NCBI RefSeq assembly: GCF_003285015.1
Contig: NZ_QMFB01000009.1
Coordinates: 1-64,000 of the forward strand
Source of the DNA: Paenibacillus contaminans
GTDB lineage: Bacteria; Bacillota; Bacilli; Paenibacillales; NBRC-103111
Direction of reading: 5' to 3'
Length of the DNA stretch: 64,000 bases
Shown here: positions 35,809 to 44,887 of the stretch, in pieces
Position numbering within the stretch: position 1 is the stretch's first letter
How the letters are laid out: every line of letters starts with the position of its first letter
Notes under the pieces: generated by a model
Database searches by the model: none
Seen by the model: the letters and a program-made list of their open reading frames with translations, nothing else
Told to the model about the DNA's origin: nothing
Made by a program: the position numbers and the translations under genes

Positions 35809-36462
35809 ATGGGAAAGCTAAAAATTGTAATTGCCGACGATCAACTACTGACGCGGGAAGGAATCCGGACTATACTCGATCTGGAAGACGATATGAAAGT
35901 GGTCGGTGCAGCAAAGAATGGAGAAGAAGCATGCGAGATGGCGGAAACGCTCCATCCCGATCTGGTGCTGCTTGACATTCAAATGCCTGTTATGGACGGA
36001 ATCAGCGCCTTGAAGCGAATTAAGCGGAGCCGTCCTGATATATATATTTTAATTTTGACTACCTTTATCGAAGCCGAGTATATTGTCGAAGGAATGGCGA
36101 ATGGAGCAAGCGGTTATTTGTTAAAGGATATGGATGCGGATAAAATGATTGCAGCGATTCGCGATACGGCGGCGGGGCAATTCGTACTTCCCGCGTCCGT
36201 GGCGGCTAAATTGGCGGCCAGGATGAAGTGGATGACGGAAAACGAAGAGCGCTCACAAAAAAACAGATCGAACGGCCTCAAGCTTACGGAGCGGGAGGAA
36301 GAGCTGGCCCGGCTCATCATCAAAGGGCTGAACAATCGCGAAATTGCCGATGCGCTGCATATCGCCGAAGGGACGGCCCGCAACTATATCAGCAATCTTT
36401 ATGGCAAATTGGAGGTCGTCGACCGGGCGCAAGCAATAGCCAGACTGCATTCCATGATGTGA
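35809..36462 (+). CDS. NarL/LuxR-type response regulator, orphan, copy 1
   Basis: 217 residues. Receiver domain with acidic pocket ADDQ, phospho-acceptor Asp in LVLLDIQMPVMDG (about residue 55) and Thr/Lys switch (ILTTF, LLKDMDADKM). C-terminal LuxR helix-turn-helix LTEREEELARLIIKGLNNREIADALH. No histidine kinase gene is adjacent. A near duplicate lies at 39599. The two share whole runs such as ILDLEDDM and EGTARNYISNLYGKL, and even the 5' flank (GTGCGA-CGATTGGGGA). It may control the neighbouring sulfatase or GH genes. Confidence 0.92.
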   Translation: MGKLKIVIADDQLLTREGIRTILDLEDDMKVVGAAKNGEEACEMAETLHPDLVLLDIQMPVMDGISALKRIKRSRPDIYILILTTFIEAEYIVEGMANGASGYLLKDMDADKMIAAIRDTAAGQFVLPASVAAKLAARMKWMTENEERSQKNRSNGLKLTEREEELARLIIKGLNNREIADALHIAEGTARNYISNLYGKLEVVDRAQAIARLHSMM

Positions 36463-36553
36463 GACCATACGAAAACGTGATATGCTTTTCGGTGCGGTAC
36501 AGCATAAGAGCTAGTACTTGCCATGTTTTTGAAGGTTGATGGCCGAACAACCC

Positions 36554-36599
36554 AAATACCGCTAAACGAAGCGTCCGTTCGCTTCGTTTAGCGGTATTT
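36554..36599. terminator. Perfect 20-bp inverted repeat terminator
   Basis: AAATACCGCTAAACGAAGCG and its exact inverse around a 6-base loop. It lies between the convergent response regulator and SRPBCC genes and likely works in both directions. Confidence 0.85.
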
Positions 36600-36647
36600 G
36601 GCATATGCTCCGCTGCTTGTACGGTTTCGGCGGGAAAGCGCAGGCGA

Positions 36648-37097
36648 CTACCAGCCCAAGTCCAGCGTTTTGCCCGTCTCCACATACGATTTAACGTTGC
36701 TTAGAATGATCGGCCAGCTTTCTTTCGCGTTCTCGTAGGAAGGGTGATCCGCCGGCCATTGATCGTTTACCAGCGTAATTTTCGTACTGTTGCCGACCTC
36801 CTCCAGCGTGAGCGTTACTCTCGTTTCCAGCTCCGCGTGTTTTTCCCGATAGGACGGTCCCGGATGCTCGGTGTAGCTCATCAGCTTGTTCGGCTCGAAT
36901 GCCAATATGTTGCCGTAGACGTGAACCGTTTGATCTCCGTCATTGCCGGGCCCGATATAAGCGTAGGGGGCGCCGACCTCGAATGTCGAATCCAGGATGC
37001 ATCCGAAAAATATCGCTTTGGTGCCTTCCGGCGAAATAAGAGCCTGCCACACCGCTTCAGGCTTCGCTCCGATATACAACACGTACTTGAGATCCAT
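36648..37097 (-). CDS. SRPBCC (AHSA1-type) domain protein
   Basis: 149 residues. START-like ligand-binding fold: VLYIGAKPEAVWQALISPEGTKAIFFG near the start, then ILAFEPNKLMSYTEHPG and RVTLTLEEVGNSTKITLVNDQW. Bacterial AHSA1-type proteins bind hydrophobic ligands; many are encoded beside ArsR regulators, but none is visible here. The ATG follows GGAGGATC. Confidence 0.9.
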   Translation of the reverse strand: MDLKYVLYIGAKPEAVWQALISPEGTKAIFFGCILDSTFEVGAPYAYIGPGNDGDQTVHVYGNILAFEPNKLMSYTEHPGPSYREKHAELETRVTLTLEEVGNSTKITLVNDQWPADHPSYENAKESWPIILSNVKSYVETGKTLDLGW

Positions 37098-37302
37098 GCA
37101 TGATCCTCCGTTTCATTTTTACTTCTTTCGTGTGCTTGTCTTTCCGTTTCCTATATCCATCTTATCCGAAAACAAACGGCTAGTCTTGTAAAAACGCGAC
37201 AACCCGCTCAAAAAACAGTACAAATGTTCGGTGTTGATTTGATTCTAATCTTTCCCTTAAAAGGATGTGTTTAGTAATTATTGGGCCGGTTTTACTATTA
37301 TT

Positions 37303-37320
37303 TTTTGTCATATGACAAAA
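37303..37320. promoter_or_regulatory. Perfect 18-bp palindrome, candidate operator
   Basis: TTTTGTCATATGACAAAA, about 40 bases upstream of a TATAGT -10-like element that precedes the small gene at 37387. A good -35 is missing, suggesting an activated or repressed promoter. Confidence 0.5.
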
Positions 37321-37386
37321 ATGATGACAACCATTACTACTCGTCAAGGGAACTTTGGACTATAGTACACATAAAGGAGGGGGACA

Positions 37387-37524
37387 ATGCCGCATTTTTA
37401 TTTCCGGGAGATTTGGACGCCGTTAAAGCTTGTCGGAATTAAGCTGTTTCGAGATGATCAAGGAGAGTTATGGTACAGAGTCTTCTCGGGTCCCAGGAAA
37501 CGCGTGAAAAAAAACTCCGCTTGA
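37387..37524 (+). CDS. Small protein, 45 residues
   Basis: ATG preceded by an excellent AAAGGAGGGGG at 5 bases. The peptide (PHFYFREIWTPLKLVGIKLF, DDQGELWYRVFSGPRKRVKK) is amphipathic, aromatic and strongly basic at the C-terminus; no signal peptide or known family. The strong translation site and the palindrome upstream argue for a real gene. It converges with the sulfatase gene. Confidence 0.55.
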   Translation: MPHFYFREIWTPLKLVGIKLFRDDQGELWYRVFSGPRKRVKKNSA

Positions 37525-37623
37525 ATAAGTGCCGCCATAGCGCATATATAAAACATAGCCGTTACAGCTTTCTTTGGCGCATCCATCAGTACTTCACCGG
37601 CATTAGCCGCATGCTTCGTTCGG

Positions 37624-39417
37624 TTAGGACGGATTTAACCGCTTCCGTTTCCGCTGCTCCTCCAGCAGTTTCAGCATGTAGCTTTGCATGCCTTGGATAA
37701 ACGGGTCTGCCGTCTCGCGGGCAAGATTACAGGTTTCCAAAGGATCCTCGGTTAAGTTATACAATTCGTATTCATCGGGGACGGGCAACGTTTTGACCGA
37801 TGTAGCCCAGCTGGTATGCCGGCCGCAAGCGGAGCCTTGGACCGGCTGCAAGGTGATATCCATGATTCCGGGATGACTCCAGAAACGGTCGTTATCGAAA
37901 TAACGGGACAGCTTCCAATACTGCTTCTTACCGTCTTTGGGAACGGTCGTAATGACGGATTCGATATGATTGGGCTGAGCGACGGACGGATAAGGCTCGC
38001 CCCAAGCGTTTATTTGCCGCTGGCCTCGAGTGACGTCGTCATCGGTCATGAAATAGATCGGCTCATCGACATACGGTGCCGCCGGATCCATGATGATCGG
38101 TGTAAGGTCGCGCCCTACGAACGGCCGAAGTTCGCAAAAGCGCTCTCGCAGCCGGCTCTGCAGCTCTGCAATGTCAAGGCCGGCTAATCCGAGCATGGTA
38201 GGCAGCAGATCCACATGGCTGGTCGGCGTGTGGATGTTTTTGTGCTGCGGAAACAGATGTTTATTGTGGATTAAGAAGGGGACATGCAGGATCTCTTCGT
38301 AGGCGCAGTACCATTTCTGGTGAAGCCGGCCGTGAGCGCCCAGCAGGTCTCCGTGATCGGATGTAAAAATGACGATGGTATTATCGTAGAACGAAGAGCG
38401 TGTGAGCGCATCGAAAGCTTTGGACATCTGCCGATCGGCATTTTTTTGCAGCTGGTAGTAAAGCCTTCTGTAGAACGCCTGATCGGTAATGGGCTGCACT
38501 GCCCTCGGATAAATATCGCGATAGCTTGCCTGGCAACGCGGCTTCGCGGCAAGAGACTCCATAAAGGTCGGCGGAGGCGGAACCTCCGGCACATGATCCG
38601 CGTCGAATCTGAACATCGGCATATGCGCGGTAAGGTCGCCGTATAAAACGATATCGTGCGGATTAACGAACGACGCTACGATTAACCACGGCTCGATAAT
38701 CTCGCCATGGCGTTTCCGGCGATCGAGGAGCTCGATAAGCCGGACCGTTTCCGCAGCGTAGACTTCGTCTCTGCCGCTTAGACCGACCGCTGCGGAGGAA
38801 GCGGAATTTCTGGGGTTTCTTCCGTGGGGCTCGGGGCCGATCCAGCCGGTAAAGCCGAAGCCGTCCAAACGGTCCGCTTGAGCGTACAGCTCCTCCTCGC
38901 GTTTATCGGGTACGCCCGTGATCGGATCGTAGCTCGCGAGACTTGAGTGGGTTCCGGGGATGACAATATCTTCATGGGATATATGCCATTTTCCTCTATA
39001 GTAGGTCCGGTAACCGGCCGTACGAAAGTAATCTCCCATCGTGGGCACCGTATTCCGGTCCAGCCAGAACATGTCGGAGTCGAAAGCTCCTTTTGCAATT
39101 CCGTTCGTCTGACTGACTCCGTGGAGCGACGGATAATGGCCGGTAAACATGGTCGCGCGGCTAGGGCAGCATGCGGCGCTTCCGATATAGTGCCTATGGA
39201 ACTCGAGACCGTGAGATCGTAGAAGCTCTTGAGTCGGGAGATTTTGTTTGCGCCATTCTTTCATCTCATGGTTCTCGTAGACGGGAGGATAACGTTCTTC
39301 ATCTACAAGGAAGACGAGGAAGTTGGGTTTCTCTAACGAACGGGAAAGCGGTCGTGTTTTCACGGTACTCACATCCCTGGTTGGATTGTTACGATAAGTT
39401 ATGTTGTGACGCTTCAA
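37624..39417 (-). CDS. Sulfatase (type I, formylglycine-dependent)
   Basis: 597 residues, no signal peptide. The C-x-P-S-R motif is CCPSR at 83-87, with Cys83 the residue converted to formylglycine; metal ligands lie in FLVDEERYPP, IFTSDHGDLLGAHG and HVDLLPTML. The GKWHIS and RLHQKWYCAYEE stretches are typical. It should hydrolyse sulfate esters of carbohydrates or small molecules. A maturation enzyme is not in the window. It lies between the two paralogous response regulators, which are its obvious candidate regulators. It fits a glycan-degradation setting with GH36 and DUF4838. Confidence 0.93.
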   Translation of the reverse strand: MKRHNITYRNNPTRDVSTVKTRPLSRSLEKPNFLVFLVDEERYPPVYENHEMKEWRKQNLPTQELLRSHGLEFHRHYIGSAACCPSRATMFTGHYPSLHGVSQTNGIAKGAFDSDMFWLDRNTVPTMGDYFRTAGYRTYYRGKWHISHEDIVIPGTHSSLASYDPITGVPDKREEELYAQADRLDGFGFTGWIGPEPHGRNPRNSASSAAVGLSGRDEVYAAETVRLIELLDRRKRHGEIIEPWLIVASFVNPHDIVLYGDLTAHMPMFRFDADHVPEVPPPPTFMESLAAKPRCQASYRDIYPRAVQPITDQAFYRRLYYQLQKNADRQMSKAFDALTRSSFYDNTIVIFTSDHGDLLGAHGRLHQKWYCAYEEILHVPFLIHNKHLFPQHKNIHTPTSHVDLLPTMLGLAGLDIAELQSRLRERFCELRPFVGRDLTPIIMDPAAPYVDEPIYFMTDDDVTRGQRQINAWGEPYPSVAQPNHIESVITTVPKDGKKQYWKLSRYFDNDRFWSHPGIMDITLQPVQGSACGRHTSWATSVKTLPVPDEYELYNLTEDPLETCNLARETADPFIQGMQSYMLKLLEEQRKRKRLNPS

Positions 39418-39598
39418 AACAGTAGCACGTTTGAAATATAATCGGGTTTGACTTGGGCTGTTTATGACGGTCAGCTTAGAGACATTTGCGGAAAAGGTTT
39501 AGGATCGTTTATAACATGCGGTCGACCGCCATCATGCAGCGCCATACCGCGCGCCGGAAGCCGTGCCGATATCCGGTGCGAACGATTGGGGAGATGTC

Positions 39599-40279
39599 GT
39601 GAAAAACATTCGAATCGTGATCGCGGACGATCAGATGCTGATTAGGGAAGGGCTCCGTACGATTCTGGACTTGGAAGACGATATGGAGGTAGTAGGGGTC
39701 GCGAAGAACGGATTGGAAACCTGCGAGCTGGCTGAAGCGCTGCATCCCGATCTTGTCTTAATGGATATACAGATGCCGGTGATGAACGGAATCGCCGCTT
39801 TAAAGCATCTGCAGCAGACTTGTCCGAATACGGTTATATTGATTTTGACCACCTTCATGGATGAGGGCTACATCATCGAGGGGATGGCGAACGGGGCGGG
39901 AGGGTACATGCTCAAGGATATGGATGCCGACAAAATGATCACATCGATCCGCGATGCGGCCTCCCGCCAATTTGTCCTTCCGGCGTCCATTGCGGCCAAG
40001 CTGGCGGCGAGGGCTTCCCGAATGACGGCGGAGTATAAGCGGCAGAGCTTTCCGTCCTCCTATTTGGAGGATACCGTTCTGACGGAGCGGGAGCAGGATC
40101 TGGCAGGCCTGGTGATCAGAGGGATGAGCAACCGCGAGATCGCCGATGCGCTGCATATTGCCGAAGGCACGGCGCGGAATTACATCAGCAACCTTTATGG
40201 GAAATTGGGAGTCGTAGACCGTGCGCAGGCGATCGTACGTCTTCGCGCCCTTTGCGACCGGCAGCAAAATACGGAATAA
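39599..40279 (+). CDS. NarL/LuxR-type response regulator, orphan, copy 2
   Basis: 226 residues from a GTG at 39599 behind GGGGAG. Receiver with ADDQ, Asp in LVLMDIQMPVMNG and LTTF/LKDMDADKM switch; LuxR HTH LTEREQDLAGLVIRGMSNREIADALH. It is a paralogue of the gene at 35809 and the two probably arose by duplication around the sulfatase/SRPBCC pair. No kinase gene nearby. The C-terminus is slightly longer. Confidence 0.92.
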   Translation: MKNIRIVIADDQMLIREGLRTILDLEDDMEVVGVAKNGLETCELAEALHPDLVLMDIQMPVMNGIAALKHLQQTCPNTVILILTTFMDEGYIIEGMANGAGGYMLKDMDADKMITSIRDAASRQFVLPASIAAKLAARASRMTAEYKRQSFPSSYLEDTVLTEREQDLAGLVIRGMSNREIADALHIAEGTARNYISNLYGKLGVVDRAQAIVRLRALCDRQQNTE

Positions 40280-40426
40280 CGAAGGACGGACGTTTCCGCC
40301 GAGGATCGGTAGCTGATTGCTCCGGAGAGCGAATGAGGATCTTGCGTGCAAACGACCGGAAGTTTGTTTGTAGGTATAAAGTATGATTCCGCATAGGAAG
40401 CAAACGTCCCTGTGAATGCCAAAAAG

Positions 40427-40451
40427 ACTGCCGGGAAGCTCTCGGCAGTCG
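40427..40451 (-). terminator. Terminator of the peptide-GNAT operon
   Basis: On the minus strand GACTGCCGAGAGC...CGGCAGTC is followed by TTTTT. It lies about 105 bases after the stop of the GNAT-like gene. Confidence 0.8.
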
Positions 40452-40555
40452 ACGGCTGCGGCTCATTTCTGCTGACAGGTCATCGACTCGGAAAAAACGC
40501 ACGCCATAACGCGCCGACGGATAGCTTATCCCACGCTTAAAAGGAAGCGCATTCA

Positions 40556-41089
40556 TCACTTCTGCAGCTTCAAGCGGGCGTACAACCGAGTGCTGTAGGA
40601 CTCCAGCTCGGTGAACGGCACCGTATAAAACGCCAAACCGTTGATGACCGACCGGGTCGAACCGGGCAATGCACTGAGCTTGGAGAAGAGCTTCTCCAGT
40701 TCTTCGTTACTTGGAGAGGTCCAGAACTGAACCTTCTCGACATCGGGATTGCCCGCTTTCATCTCATTAACGAGCGCTTGCAGTCCTTGTGTAAACAAGG
40801 AAGTGCGCCGGTAACCTTGTTGAAGGAAGGCGACCTCCACTTGGCAAACATGGCGGTCCTCGTATTGATTATTGCCGGTTCCGTATACGAAGCCTGCTGC
40901 GCCCGCGATCTCGTAAGGTTCTTCGTTGAAGATGAGCAAAGCCTTGCCGAAAAGCAGCGGACTACAGATAAAGCTAAGCTTAACGGCGAAGGAATAAGGC
41001 AAATTCAGCTCGTCGTGATGCTGGAGCAGAAACTTGACGTACGCTTCGTAGTTCAATTCCAATGTGCAAGGACGAAATTCGAAATCCAT
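40556..41089 (-). CDS. GNAT-like acetyltransferase
   Basis: 177 residues. The central strand and loop VEVAFLQQGYRRTSLFTQGL resembles the acetyl-CoA-binding motif A (Q-x-x-G-x-G/A) of GNAT enzymes, though the second Gly is replaced. EIAGAAGFVYGTGNNQYEDR and the Leu-rich following helix fit the fold. Its ATG overlaps the stop of a 33-residue peptide gene (TAATG), so the two are translationally coupled. The peptide is an obvious candidate substrate or partner. Actual acyl donor and target are unknown. Confidence 0.6.
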   Translation of the reverse strand: MDFEFRPCTLELNYEAYVKFLLQHHDELNLPYSFAVKLSFICSPLLFGKALLIFNEEPYEIAGAAGFVYGTGNNQYEDRHVCQVEVAFLQQGYRRTSLFTQGLQALVNEMKAGNPDVEKVQFWTSPSNEELEKLFSKLSALPGSTRSVINGLAFYTVPFTELESYSTRLYARLKLQK

Positions 41090-41190
41090 TACTGCTGTAC
41101 TTGCGCTCTCAGGGAATCGTTGTTGATAATAATTCTCCCAAATCCGCTGCCCTTGGTAGGTTTTTGGCCAAATCCGATCGGTGGAATCAT
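41089..41190 (-). CDS. 33-residue peptide, candidate modified-peptide precursor
   Basis: Preceded by AAAGGAGATGCAGCG and overlapped by the GNAT start. The peptide begins MIPPIGFGQKPTKGSGFGRI and ends INNDSLRAQVQQ. It holds two GFG motifs, two Lys and no Cys. It is too short for a secreted protein with a signal peptide. Coupling to a GNAT-like enzyme, with an ABC exporter upstream on the same strand, resembles a ribosomal-peptide arrangement; this is inference from layout. A TATAAT promoter lies 50 bases upstream. Confidence 0.6.
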   Translation of the reverse strand: MIPPIGFGQKPTKGSGFGRIIINNDSLRAQVQQ

Positions 41191-41238
41191 TCGCTGCATC
41201 TCCTTTTGATAAATTGAAAAATATGTATCCTTAGTCCT

Positions 41239-41244
41239 ATTATA
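41239..41244 (-). promoter_or_regulatory. -10 element of the peptide-GNAT operon
   Basis: Consensus TATAAT on the minus strand, about 50 bases before the peptide start. The -35 region is poor, so an activator may be needed. Confidence 0.5.
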
Positions 41245-41372
41245 CCTTGTCGAACTTTTTTAGGGTAGTCTTAAGTCTGTGAGTTTTGACACAAAAAACG
41301 AATTTTTTACCGACTGTTCCTTCGCGGCTATAAACGCTTTTCGGCAAATTTCGATTCTGAATTTCAGAGCCG

Positions 41373-43520
41373 TTACATTCGTTTCTTCAGCGTATTCTCC
41401 AGCGTTTGCAAAATTTGAGGGTGTGCAGCCGTCATTTGGTGGAACGCTTCCCGTCTTACGGACAAAAGCACCGACGGCCCCATAGCTTTCACCGTAGCGG
41501 TCCGGGGAATGTTCATCAGCAGCGCGATTTCTCCGAAGTGATCGCCGTCCTGGAGAACGGCCACGCGTTTTTCTCTCTCGTCTGGAATATGCTTGATGAT
41601 TTCAAACCTGCCGCGGACGATGATGTAAAATTTATTTCCTTCCTCTCCCTCGCGTACGACCGTCTCGCCCTCTTTACAGGTTTCGGTTGAAAACAAAGCG
41701 GCGACGCCGTCAAGCAGCGGAAGCTCGATGCCTTCGAAGAAGGGCAGCTTCGCAAGCCGCTCGACATCGACCGTTGCATGAAGCCCGTCATGCGAAAGAT
41801 GGAAGCCGTGCTGTTTCTCCCACAGGGTGCCGTAGAGACCGTTTTGCCCAAGCAGCTCCTCGTGCGTGCCGGACTCGACGATGCTGCCTTCCTTGAACAC
41901 ATGAATCCTGTCGGCATGTATGACGGAGGCCAGCCGATGGGTTACGGAAATAATCGTAGTATGCCGGCGAAGCTGCTGAAGCAATGCGTTGATGTCCGCT
42001 TCGGTGGCGGGATCGAGCGCAGAAGTCACCTCATCGAGCAGCAGCAAGGACGGTTTTCTCAGGAGCGCTCTCGCAATCGCTATACGCTGGCGTTCGCCGC
42101 CGGACAAGGAGCCCCCTTCATGATGGATCTGCGTATCGTAGCCATCCGGCCAGCTTTCAATGACGTTATGGATGTTGGCTTGCTTCGCCGCTACGATCAT
42201 GTCCGCATCTGTAAAACCTTTGCCGTCCAACAGAAGGTTATCCCGGACCGTCGAGTTAAACAGAAAGGTATCCTGCGTAACCAAAACCGCCAGCTTCCTT
42301 AAGGAAGACTCGCTAACGTTTCTCAAGTCATGGCCGTCGATTGCAACGGTGCCTTGTTTGGGATCGTAAAAACGGGACAGCAGCTGTAAAGCCGTGCTTT
42401 TGCCCGAGCCGCTTGGTCCGACGAAGGCCACGTAGCTTCCGGCCGGAATGCGCAAACTGACATCCTTCAATTGATCGGCTTGCTCGGTATAACCGAAGGT
42501 GACCCGGTCCATCCCGATCGCCGCGAAGGAGGAAGGAAGCTCTTTCGGGTCGTCCGCTTCCGGGACACTCGGCTTCTGCGCGAAAACTTCCGAGATGCGC
42601 CGAAAGCTGATGCTCGAATCGATAAGATTCGGGATCAGGAACGATAAATTGGAGCCGGACTGGCCTACGCTCATAAATAACGTTAAGAAAGCCATAAAGC
42701 CGCCGATCGTCATCTGATCATGAAAAATCAAATAGCCGCCGAAGCCGATCATAATGCCGTTCAGGACCAATAGGACCGTTAATGGCAACCGTTCCATCAA
42801 GGAGTTGGTCACGTGCATTTTCAAGCCGAACGAATACAGCTCTTGGATTTGCTTGCGGGCGCGTTCGCGGAAACTGCTTTGCTGATGCAAGCCTTTGATG
42901 GTTTTGTGGCCCTTGATCATCTCGTCGATCGTATTGGAGAAGCGTTCCTGGGCTTGCTTGTAGCTTTCGTTGTCCGCTTCCGCGCGGGCTTGAAGCAGCC
43001 TGGGGCCGACATACATCAGGGCGGAGCCGGCAAGCACGGCAAGCGTGAGCTTCCATTCGATCGCAAACAGCATAACGAGCCCGAGCAGGACGCTTAGCGT
43101 CTCTCTCAGGAAGAAAGGGCTCGAGATGCGAACGACTCTTTCCAAGGTAGTCATGTCCGAGGCAAAGCGGGTGACGAGATCGCCGACTTTGAAGCGCTGA
43201 TAAAAAGGGAGGGATTGCTTCTGCAGGTGGACGAACAGCTCGAGTCTGAGCTTCCGGACGGCTTCGCCGCTCAGTTTGCCCAGCGAGTAGTCGCCGGCCA
43301 TATTTGCAATAATATTGAAAAATCCGGCGCTGAACAAAACGCCCAGAATGAGCAGGAAAGCATGATAGTCCTTGGGCGTAAACGCTTCGTCGACCAAGTA
43401 TTTCAGGCTTAGAGGCGAGGCGACCGCATAAGCGACTTCAAAGAGAATACTAAACAAGAAAACGCCGAACAGCAGTTTATTATGGATAAAATGGCGCAGC
43501 ATGGCTCTGATAAAATTCAA
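41373..43520 (-). CDS. ABC exporter (fused permease-ATPase) with C-terminal cyclic-nucleotide-binding domain
   Basis: 715 residues. Six membrane helices in about 1-310, then the ATPase with Walker A GPSGSGKST, signature LSGGERQRIAIARALL and Walker B LLLLDEVTSALD. Residues about 590-710 add a cNMP-binding beta roll (PFFEGIELPLLDGVAALFS, FGEIALLMNIPRTATV). No peptidase domain is present. The added regulatory domain is uncommon in exporters of this type. Same strand as the peptide-GNAT pair, 180 bp apart, so export of that peptide is possible but they have separate promoters. Confidence 0.92.
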   Translation of the reverse strand: MNFIRAMLRHFIHNKLLFGVFLFSILFEVAYAVASPLSLKYLVDEAFTPKDYHAFLLILGVLFSAGFFNIIANMAGDYSLGKLSGEAVRKLRLELFVHLQKQSLPFYQRFKVGDLVTRFASDMTTLERVVRISSPFFLRETLSVLLGLVMLFAIEWKLTLAVLAGSALMYVGPRLLQARAEADNESYKQAQERFSNTIDEMIKGHKTIKGLHQQSSFRERARKQIQELYSFGLKMHVTNSLMERLPLTVLLVLNGIMIGFGGYLIFHDQMTIGGFMAFLTLFMSVGQSGSNLSFLIPNLIDSSISFRRISEVFAQKPSVPEADDPKELPSSFAAIGMDRVTFGYTEQADQLKDVSLRIPAGSYVAFVGPSGSGKSTALQLLSRFYDPKQGTVAIDGHDLRNVSESSLRKLAVLVTQDTFLFNSTVRDNLLLDGKGFTDADMIVAAKQANIHNVIESWPDGYDTQIHHEGGSLSGGERQRIAIARALLRKPSLLLLDEVTSALDPATEADINALLQQLRRHTTIISVTHRLASVIHADRIHVFKEGSIVESGTHEELLGQNGLYGTLWEKQHGFHLSHDGLHATVDVERLAKLPFFEGIELPLLDGVAALFSTETCKEGETVVREGEEGNKFYIIVRGRFEIIKHIPDEREKRVAVLQDGDHFGEIALLMNIPRTATVKAMGPSVLLSVRREAFHQMTAAHPQILQTLENTLKKRM

Positions 43521-43703
43521 CGATAATCGCCGCCTTCCAGTACATCAATAGATTACCGCAGTTTCTTAATGCTGTAAATGAATTCCGGCGGTGCGGCATG
43601 GAGAAATGCGCTGAATAAAGTGGCGGTGCGCAATTGCGCTGAAAGCAATTACAACTTACAATCAAACTTAACGATACGCCGTCGTTTCGAAGGGGGAGTT
43701 TGC

Positions 43704-44435
43704 TTGGAGTCCGCTTTACTTGGGAGCATCATTTCCGCCATGGCGACTATGCTGGGGGCGGCGCCCATATTTTTTGTCAGGAAGCTGTCCGAGAAGTGGA
43801 AGGATATTCTTATCGCATTCACGGCAGGGATTATGGTTTCCGCATCGACCTTCGGGCTAATGCCGCAAGCCATTAAGGAGTCGGGCATTCTCGCCTTGAC
43901 CGTGGGCATATTGCTGGGGATCGTTTTGCTGGATTTGATCGAGAAAAATATTCCTCATATAGATGTCGAGAACGATAGCCGCGTCAGCTCCTTCGATTCC
44001 AAATCGCTCCTCGTTATCATAGCGCTGTTCATCCATAACATTCCGGAAGGGCTGAGCACGGGATTCAGCTATGCCAGCCGGAACGAAGGCTTGGGACCGA
44101 TGGTCGCAATCTCGATCGGCGCGCAAAATATTCCCGAGGGTTTAATACTGGCCGTTTTCCTGATCAATTCGAGGGTGAGTAAAATAAGGGCGTTTGCGAT
44201 CGTGTTCCTAACGGGGTTAATGGAAGCCGTATCGGCGGTAATCGGCTATTTGACGGCAAGCGGCATCGAAAATCTGATAGGCTACGGGCTGGCCTTCGCC
44301 GCAGGCGCCATGCTGTTTATCGCGTACAAGGAGCTGATTCCCGAAAGCCACGGTCACGGCTATGAAAGACCATCGACCTATTCTTTTATTATCGGATTGC
44401 TGGCCATGGTTTACATTAGCCAATGGTTTGGCTGA
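43704..44435 (+). CDS. ZIP family metal transporter
   Basis: 243 residues with about eight hydrophobic helices. The helix IV and V motifs are visible: IHNIPEGLSTGFSYA and IGAQNIPEGLILAV, whose His, Asn and Glu bind the metal (Zn2+, Mn2+ or Fe2+). Start is the TTG at 43704 with GAAGGGGG 8 bases before it; an upstream ATG at 43578 would add an unusual basic extension. It is divergent from the ABC exporter. Confidence 0.92.
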   Translation: MESALLGSIISAMATMLGAAPIFFVRKLSEKWKDILIAFTAGIMVSASTFGLMPQAIKESGILALTVGILLGIVLLDLIEKNIPHIDVENDSRVSSFDSKSLLVIIALFIHNIPEGLSTGFSYASRNEGLGPMVAISIGAQNIPEGLILAVFLINSRVSKIRAFAIVFLTGLMEAVSAVIGYLTASGIENLIGYGLAFAAGAMLFIAYKELIPESHGHGYERPSTYSFIIGLLAMVYISQWFG

Positions 44436-44574
44436 GGGCTGCCGGCATGATCATAGCCGGCCTATAAGGCAATATAAGCAAACAGGGAATGCGCTTGGCG
44501 AGGCTAGGCGGGCACGGAGGTACAGGGCAATGCCGCGCAGAAGCCCGACATATGAATCGTAGGAGTGAAGACAG

Positions 44575-44820
44575 TTGGCAGGCACGGAATTTACAGCGCA
44601 AGACGTGGCCGAATGGATGGTCAAAGAAATTAAATTCAGAGGTATTCTCAGTCAGAGCGACGCTATAGCCTACGTGAGGGCGAATTTCGGCGAGGCTTTC
44701 GTTTTCGTGAACGAGAATGGGAACGCATCGCTGGAAAAAGAAGTGAAAAAGGCGTTTCGCAAGCTGCACGGCGGGAAAGTAGCGTGGGACCGGGACGGCT
44801 TTTTCTGGGGATGGACGTAG
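44575..44820 (+). CDS. DUF6953 family protein
   Basis: 81 residues. DVAEWMVKEIKFRGILSQSDAIAYV, FVFVNENGNASLEKEVKKAF and KVAWDRDGFFW match this small winged-helix-like family of unknown function. TTG start after AGGAGTGA. Confidence 0.8.
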   Translation: MAGTEFTAQDVAEWMVKEIKFRGILSQSDAIAYVRANFGEAFVFVNENGNASLEKEVKKAFRKLHGGKVAWDRDGFFWGWT

Positions 44821-44887
44821 TTCGGTATACGGAAAAATAGGGACGGCGCACTCGTTTGGCTTGGCGGCCTTGGTGCTCCGTCCCTTT

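Noticed and set aside
43578-43703. N-terminal extension of the ZIP transporter from an upstream ATG
   Set aside because: The extension is basic and unlike the family; TTG at 43704 has a strong ribosome binding site and gives the normal start before the first helix.
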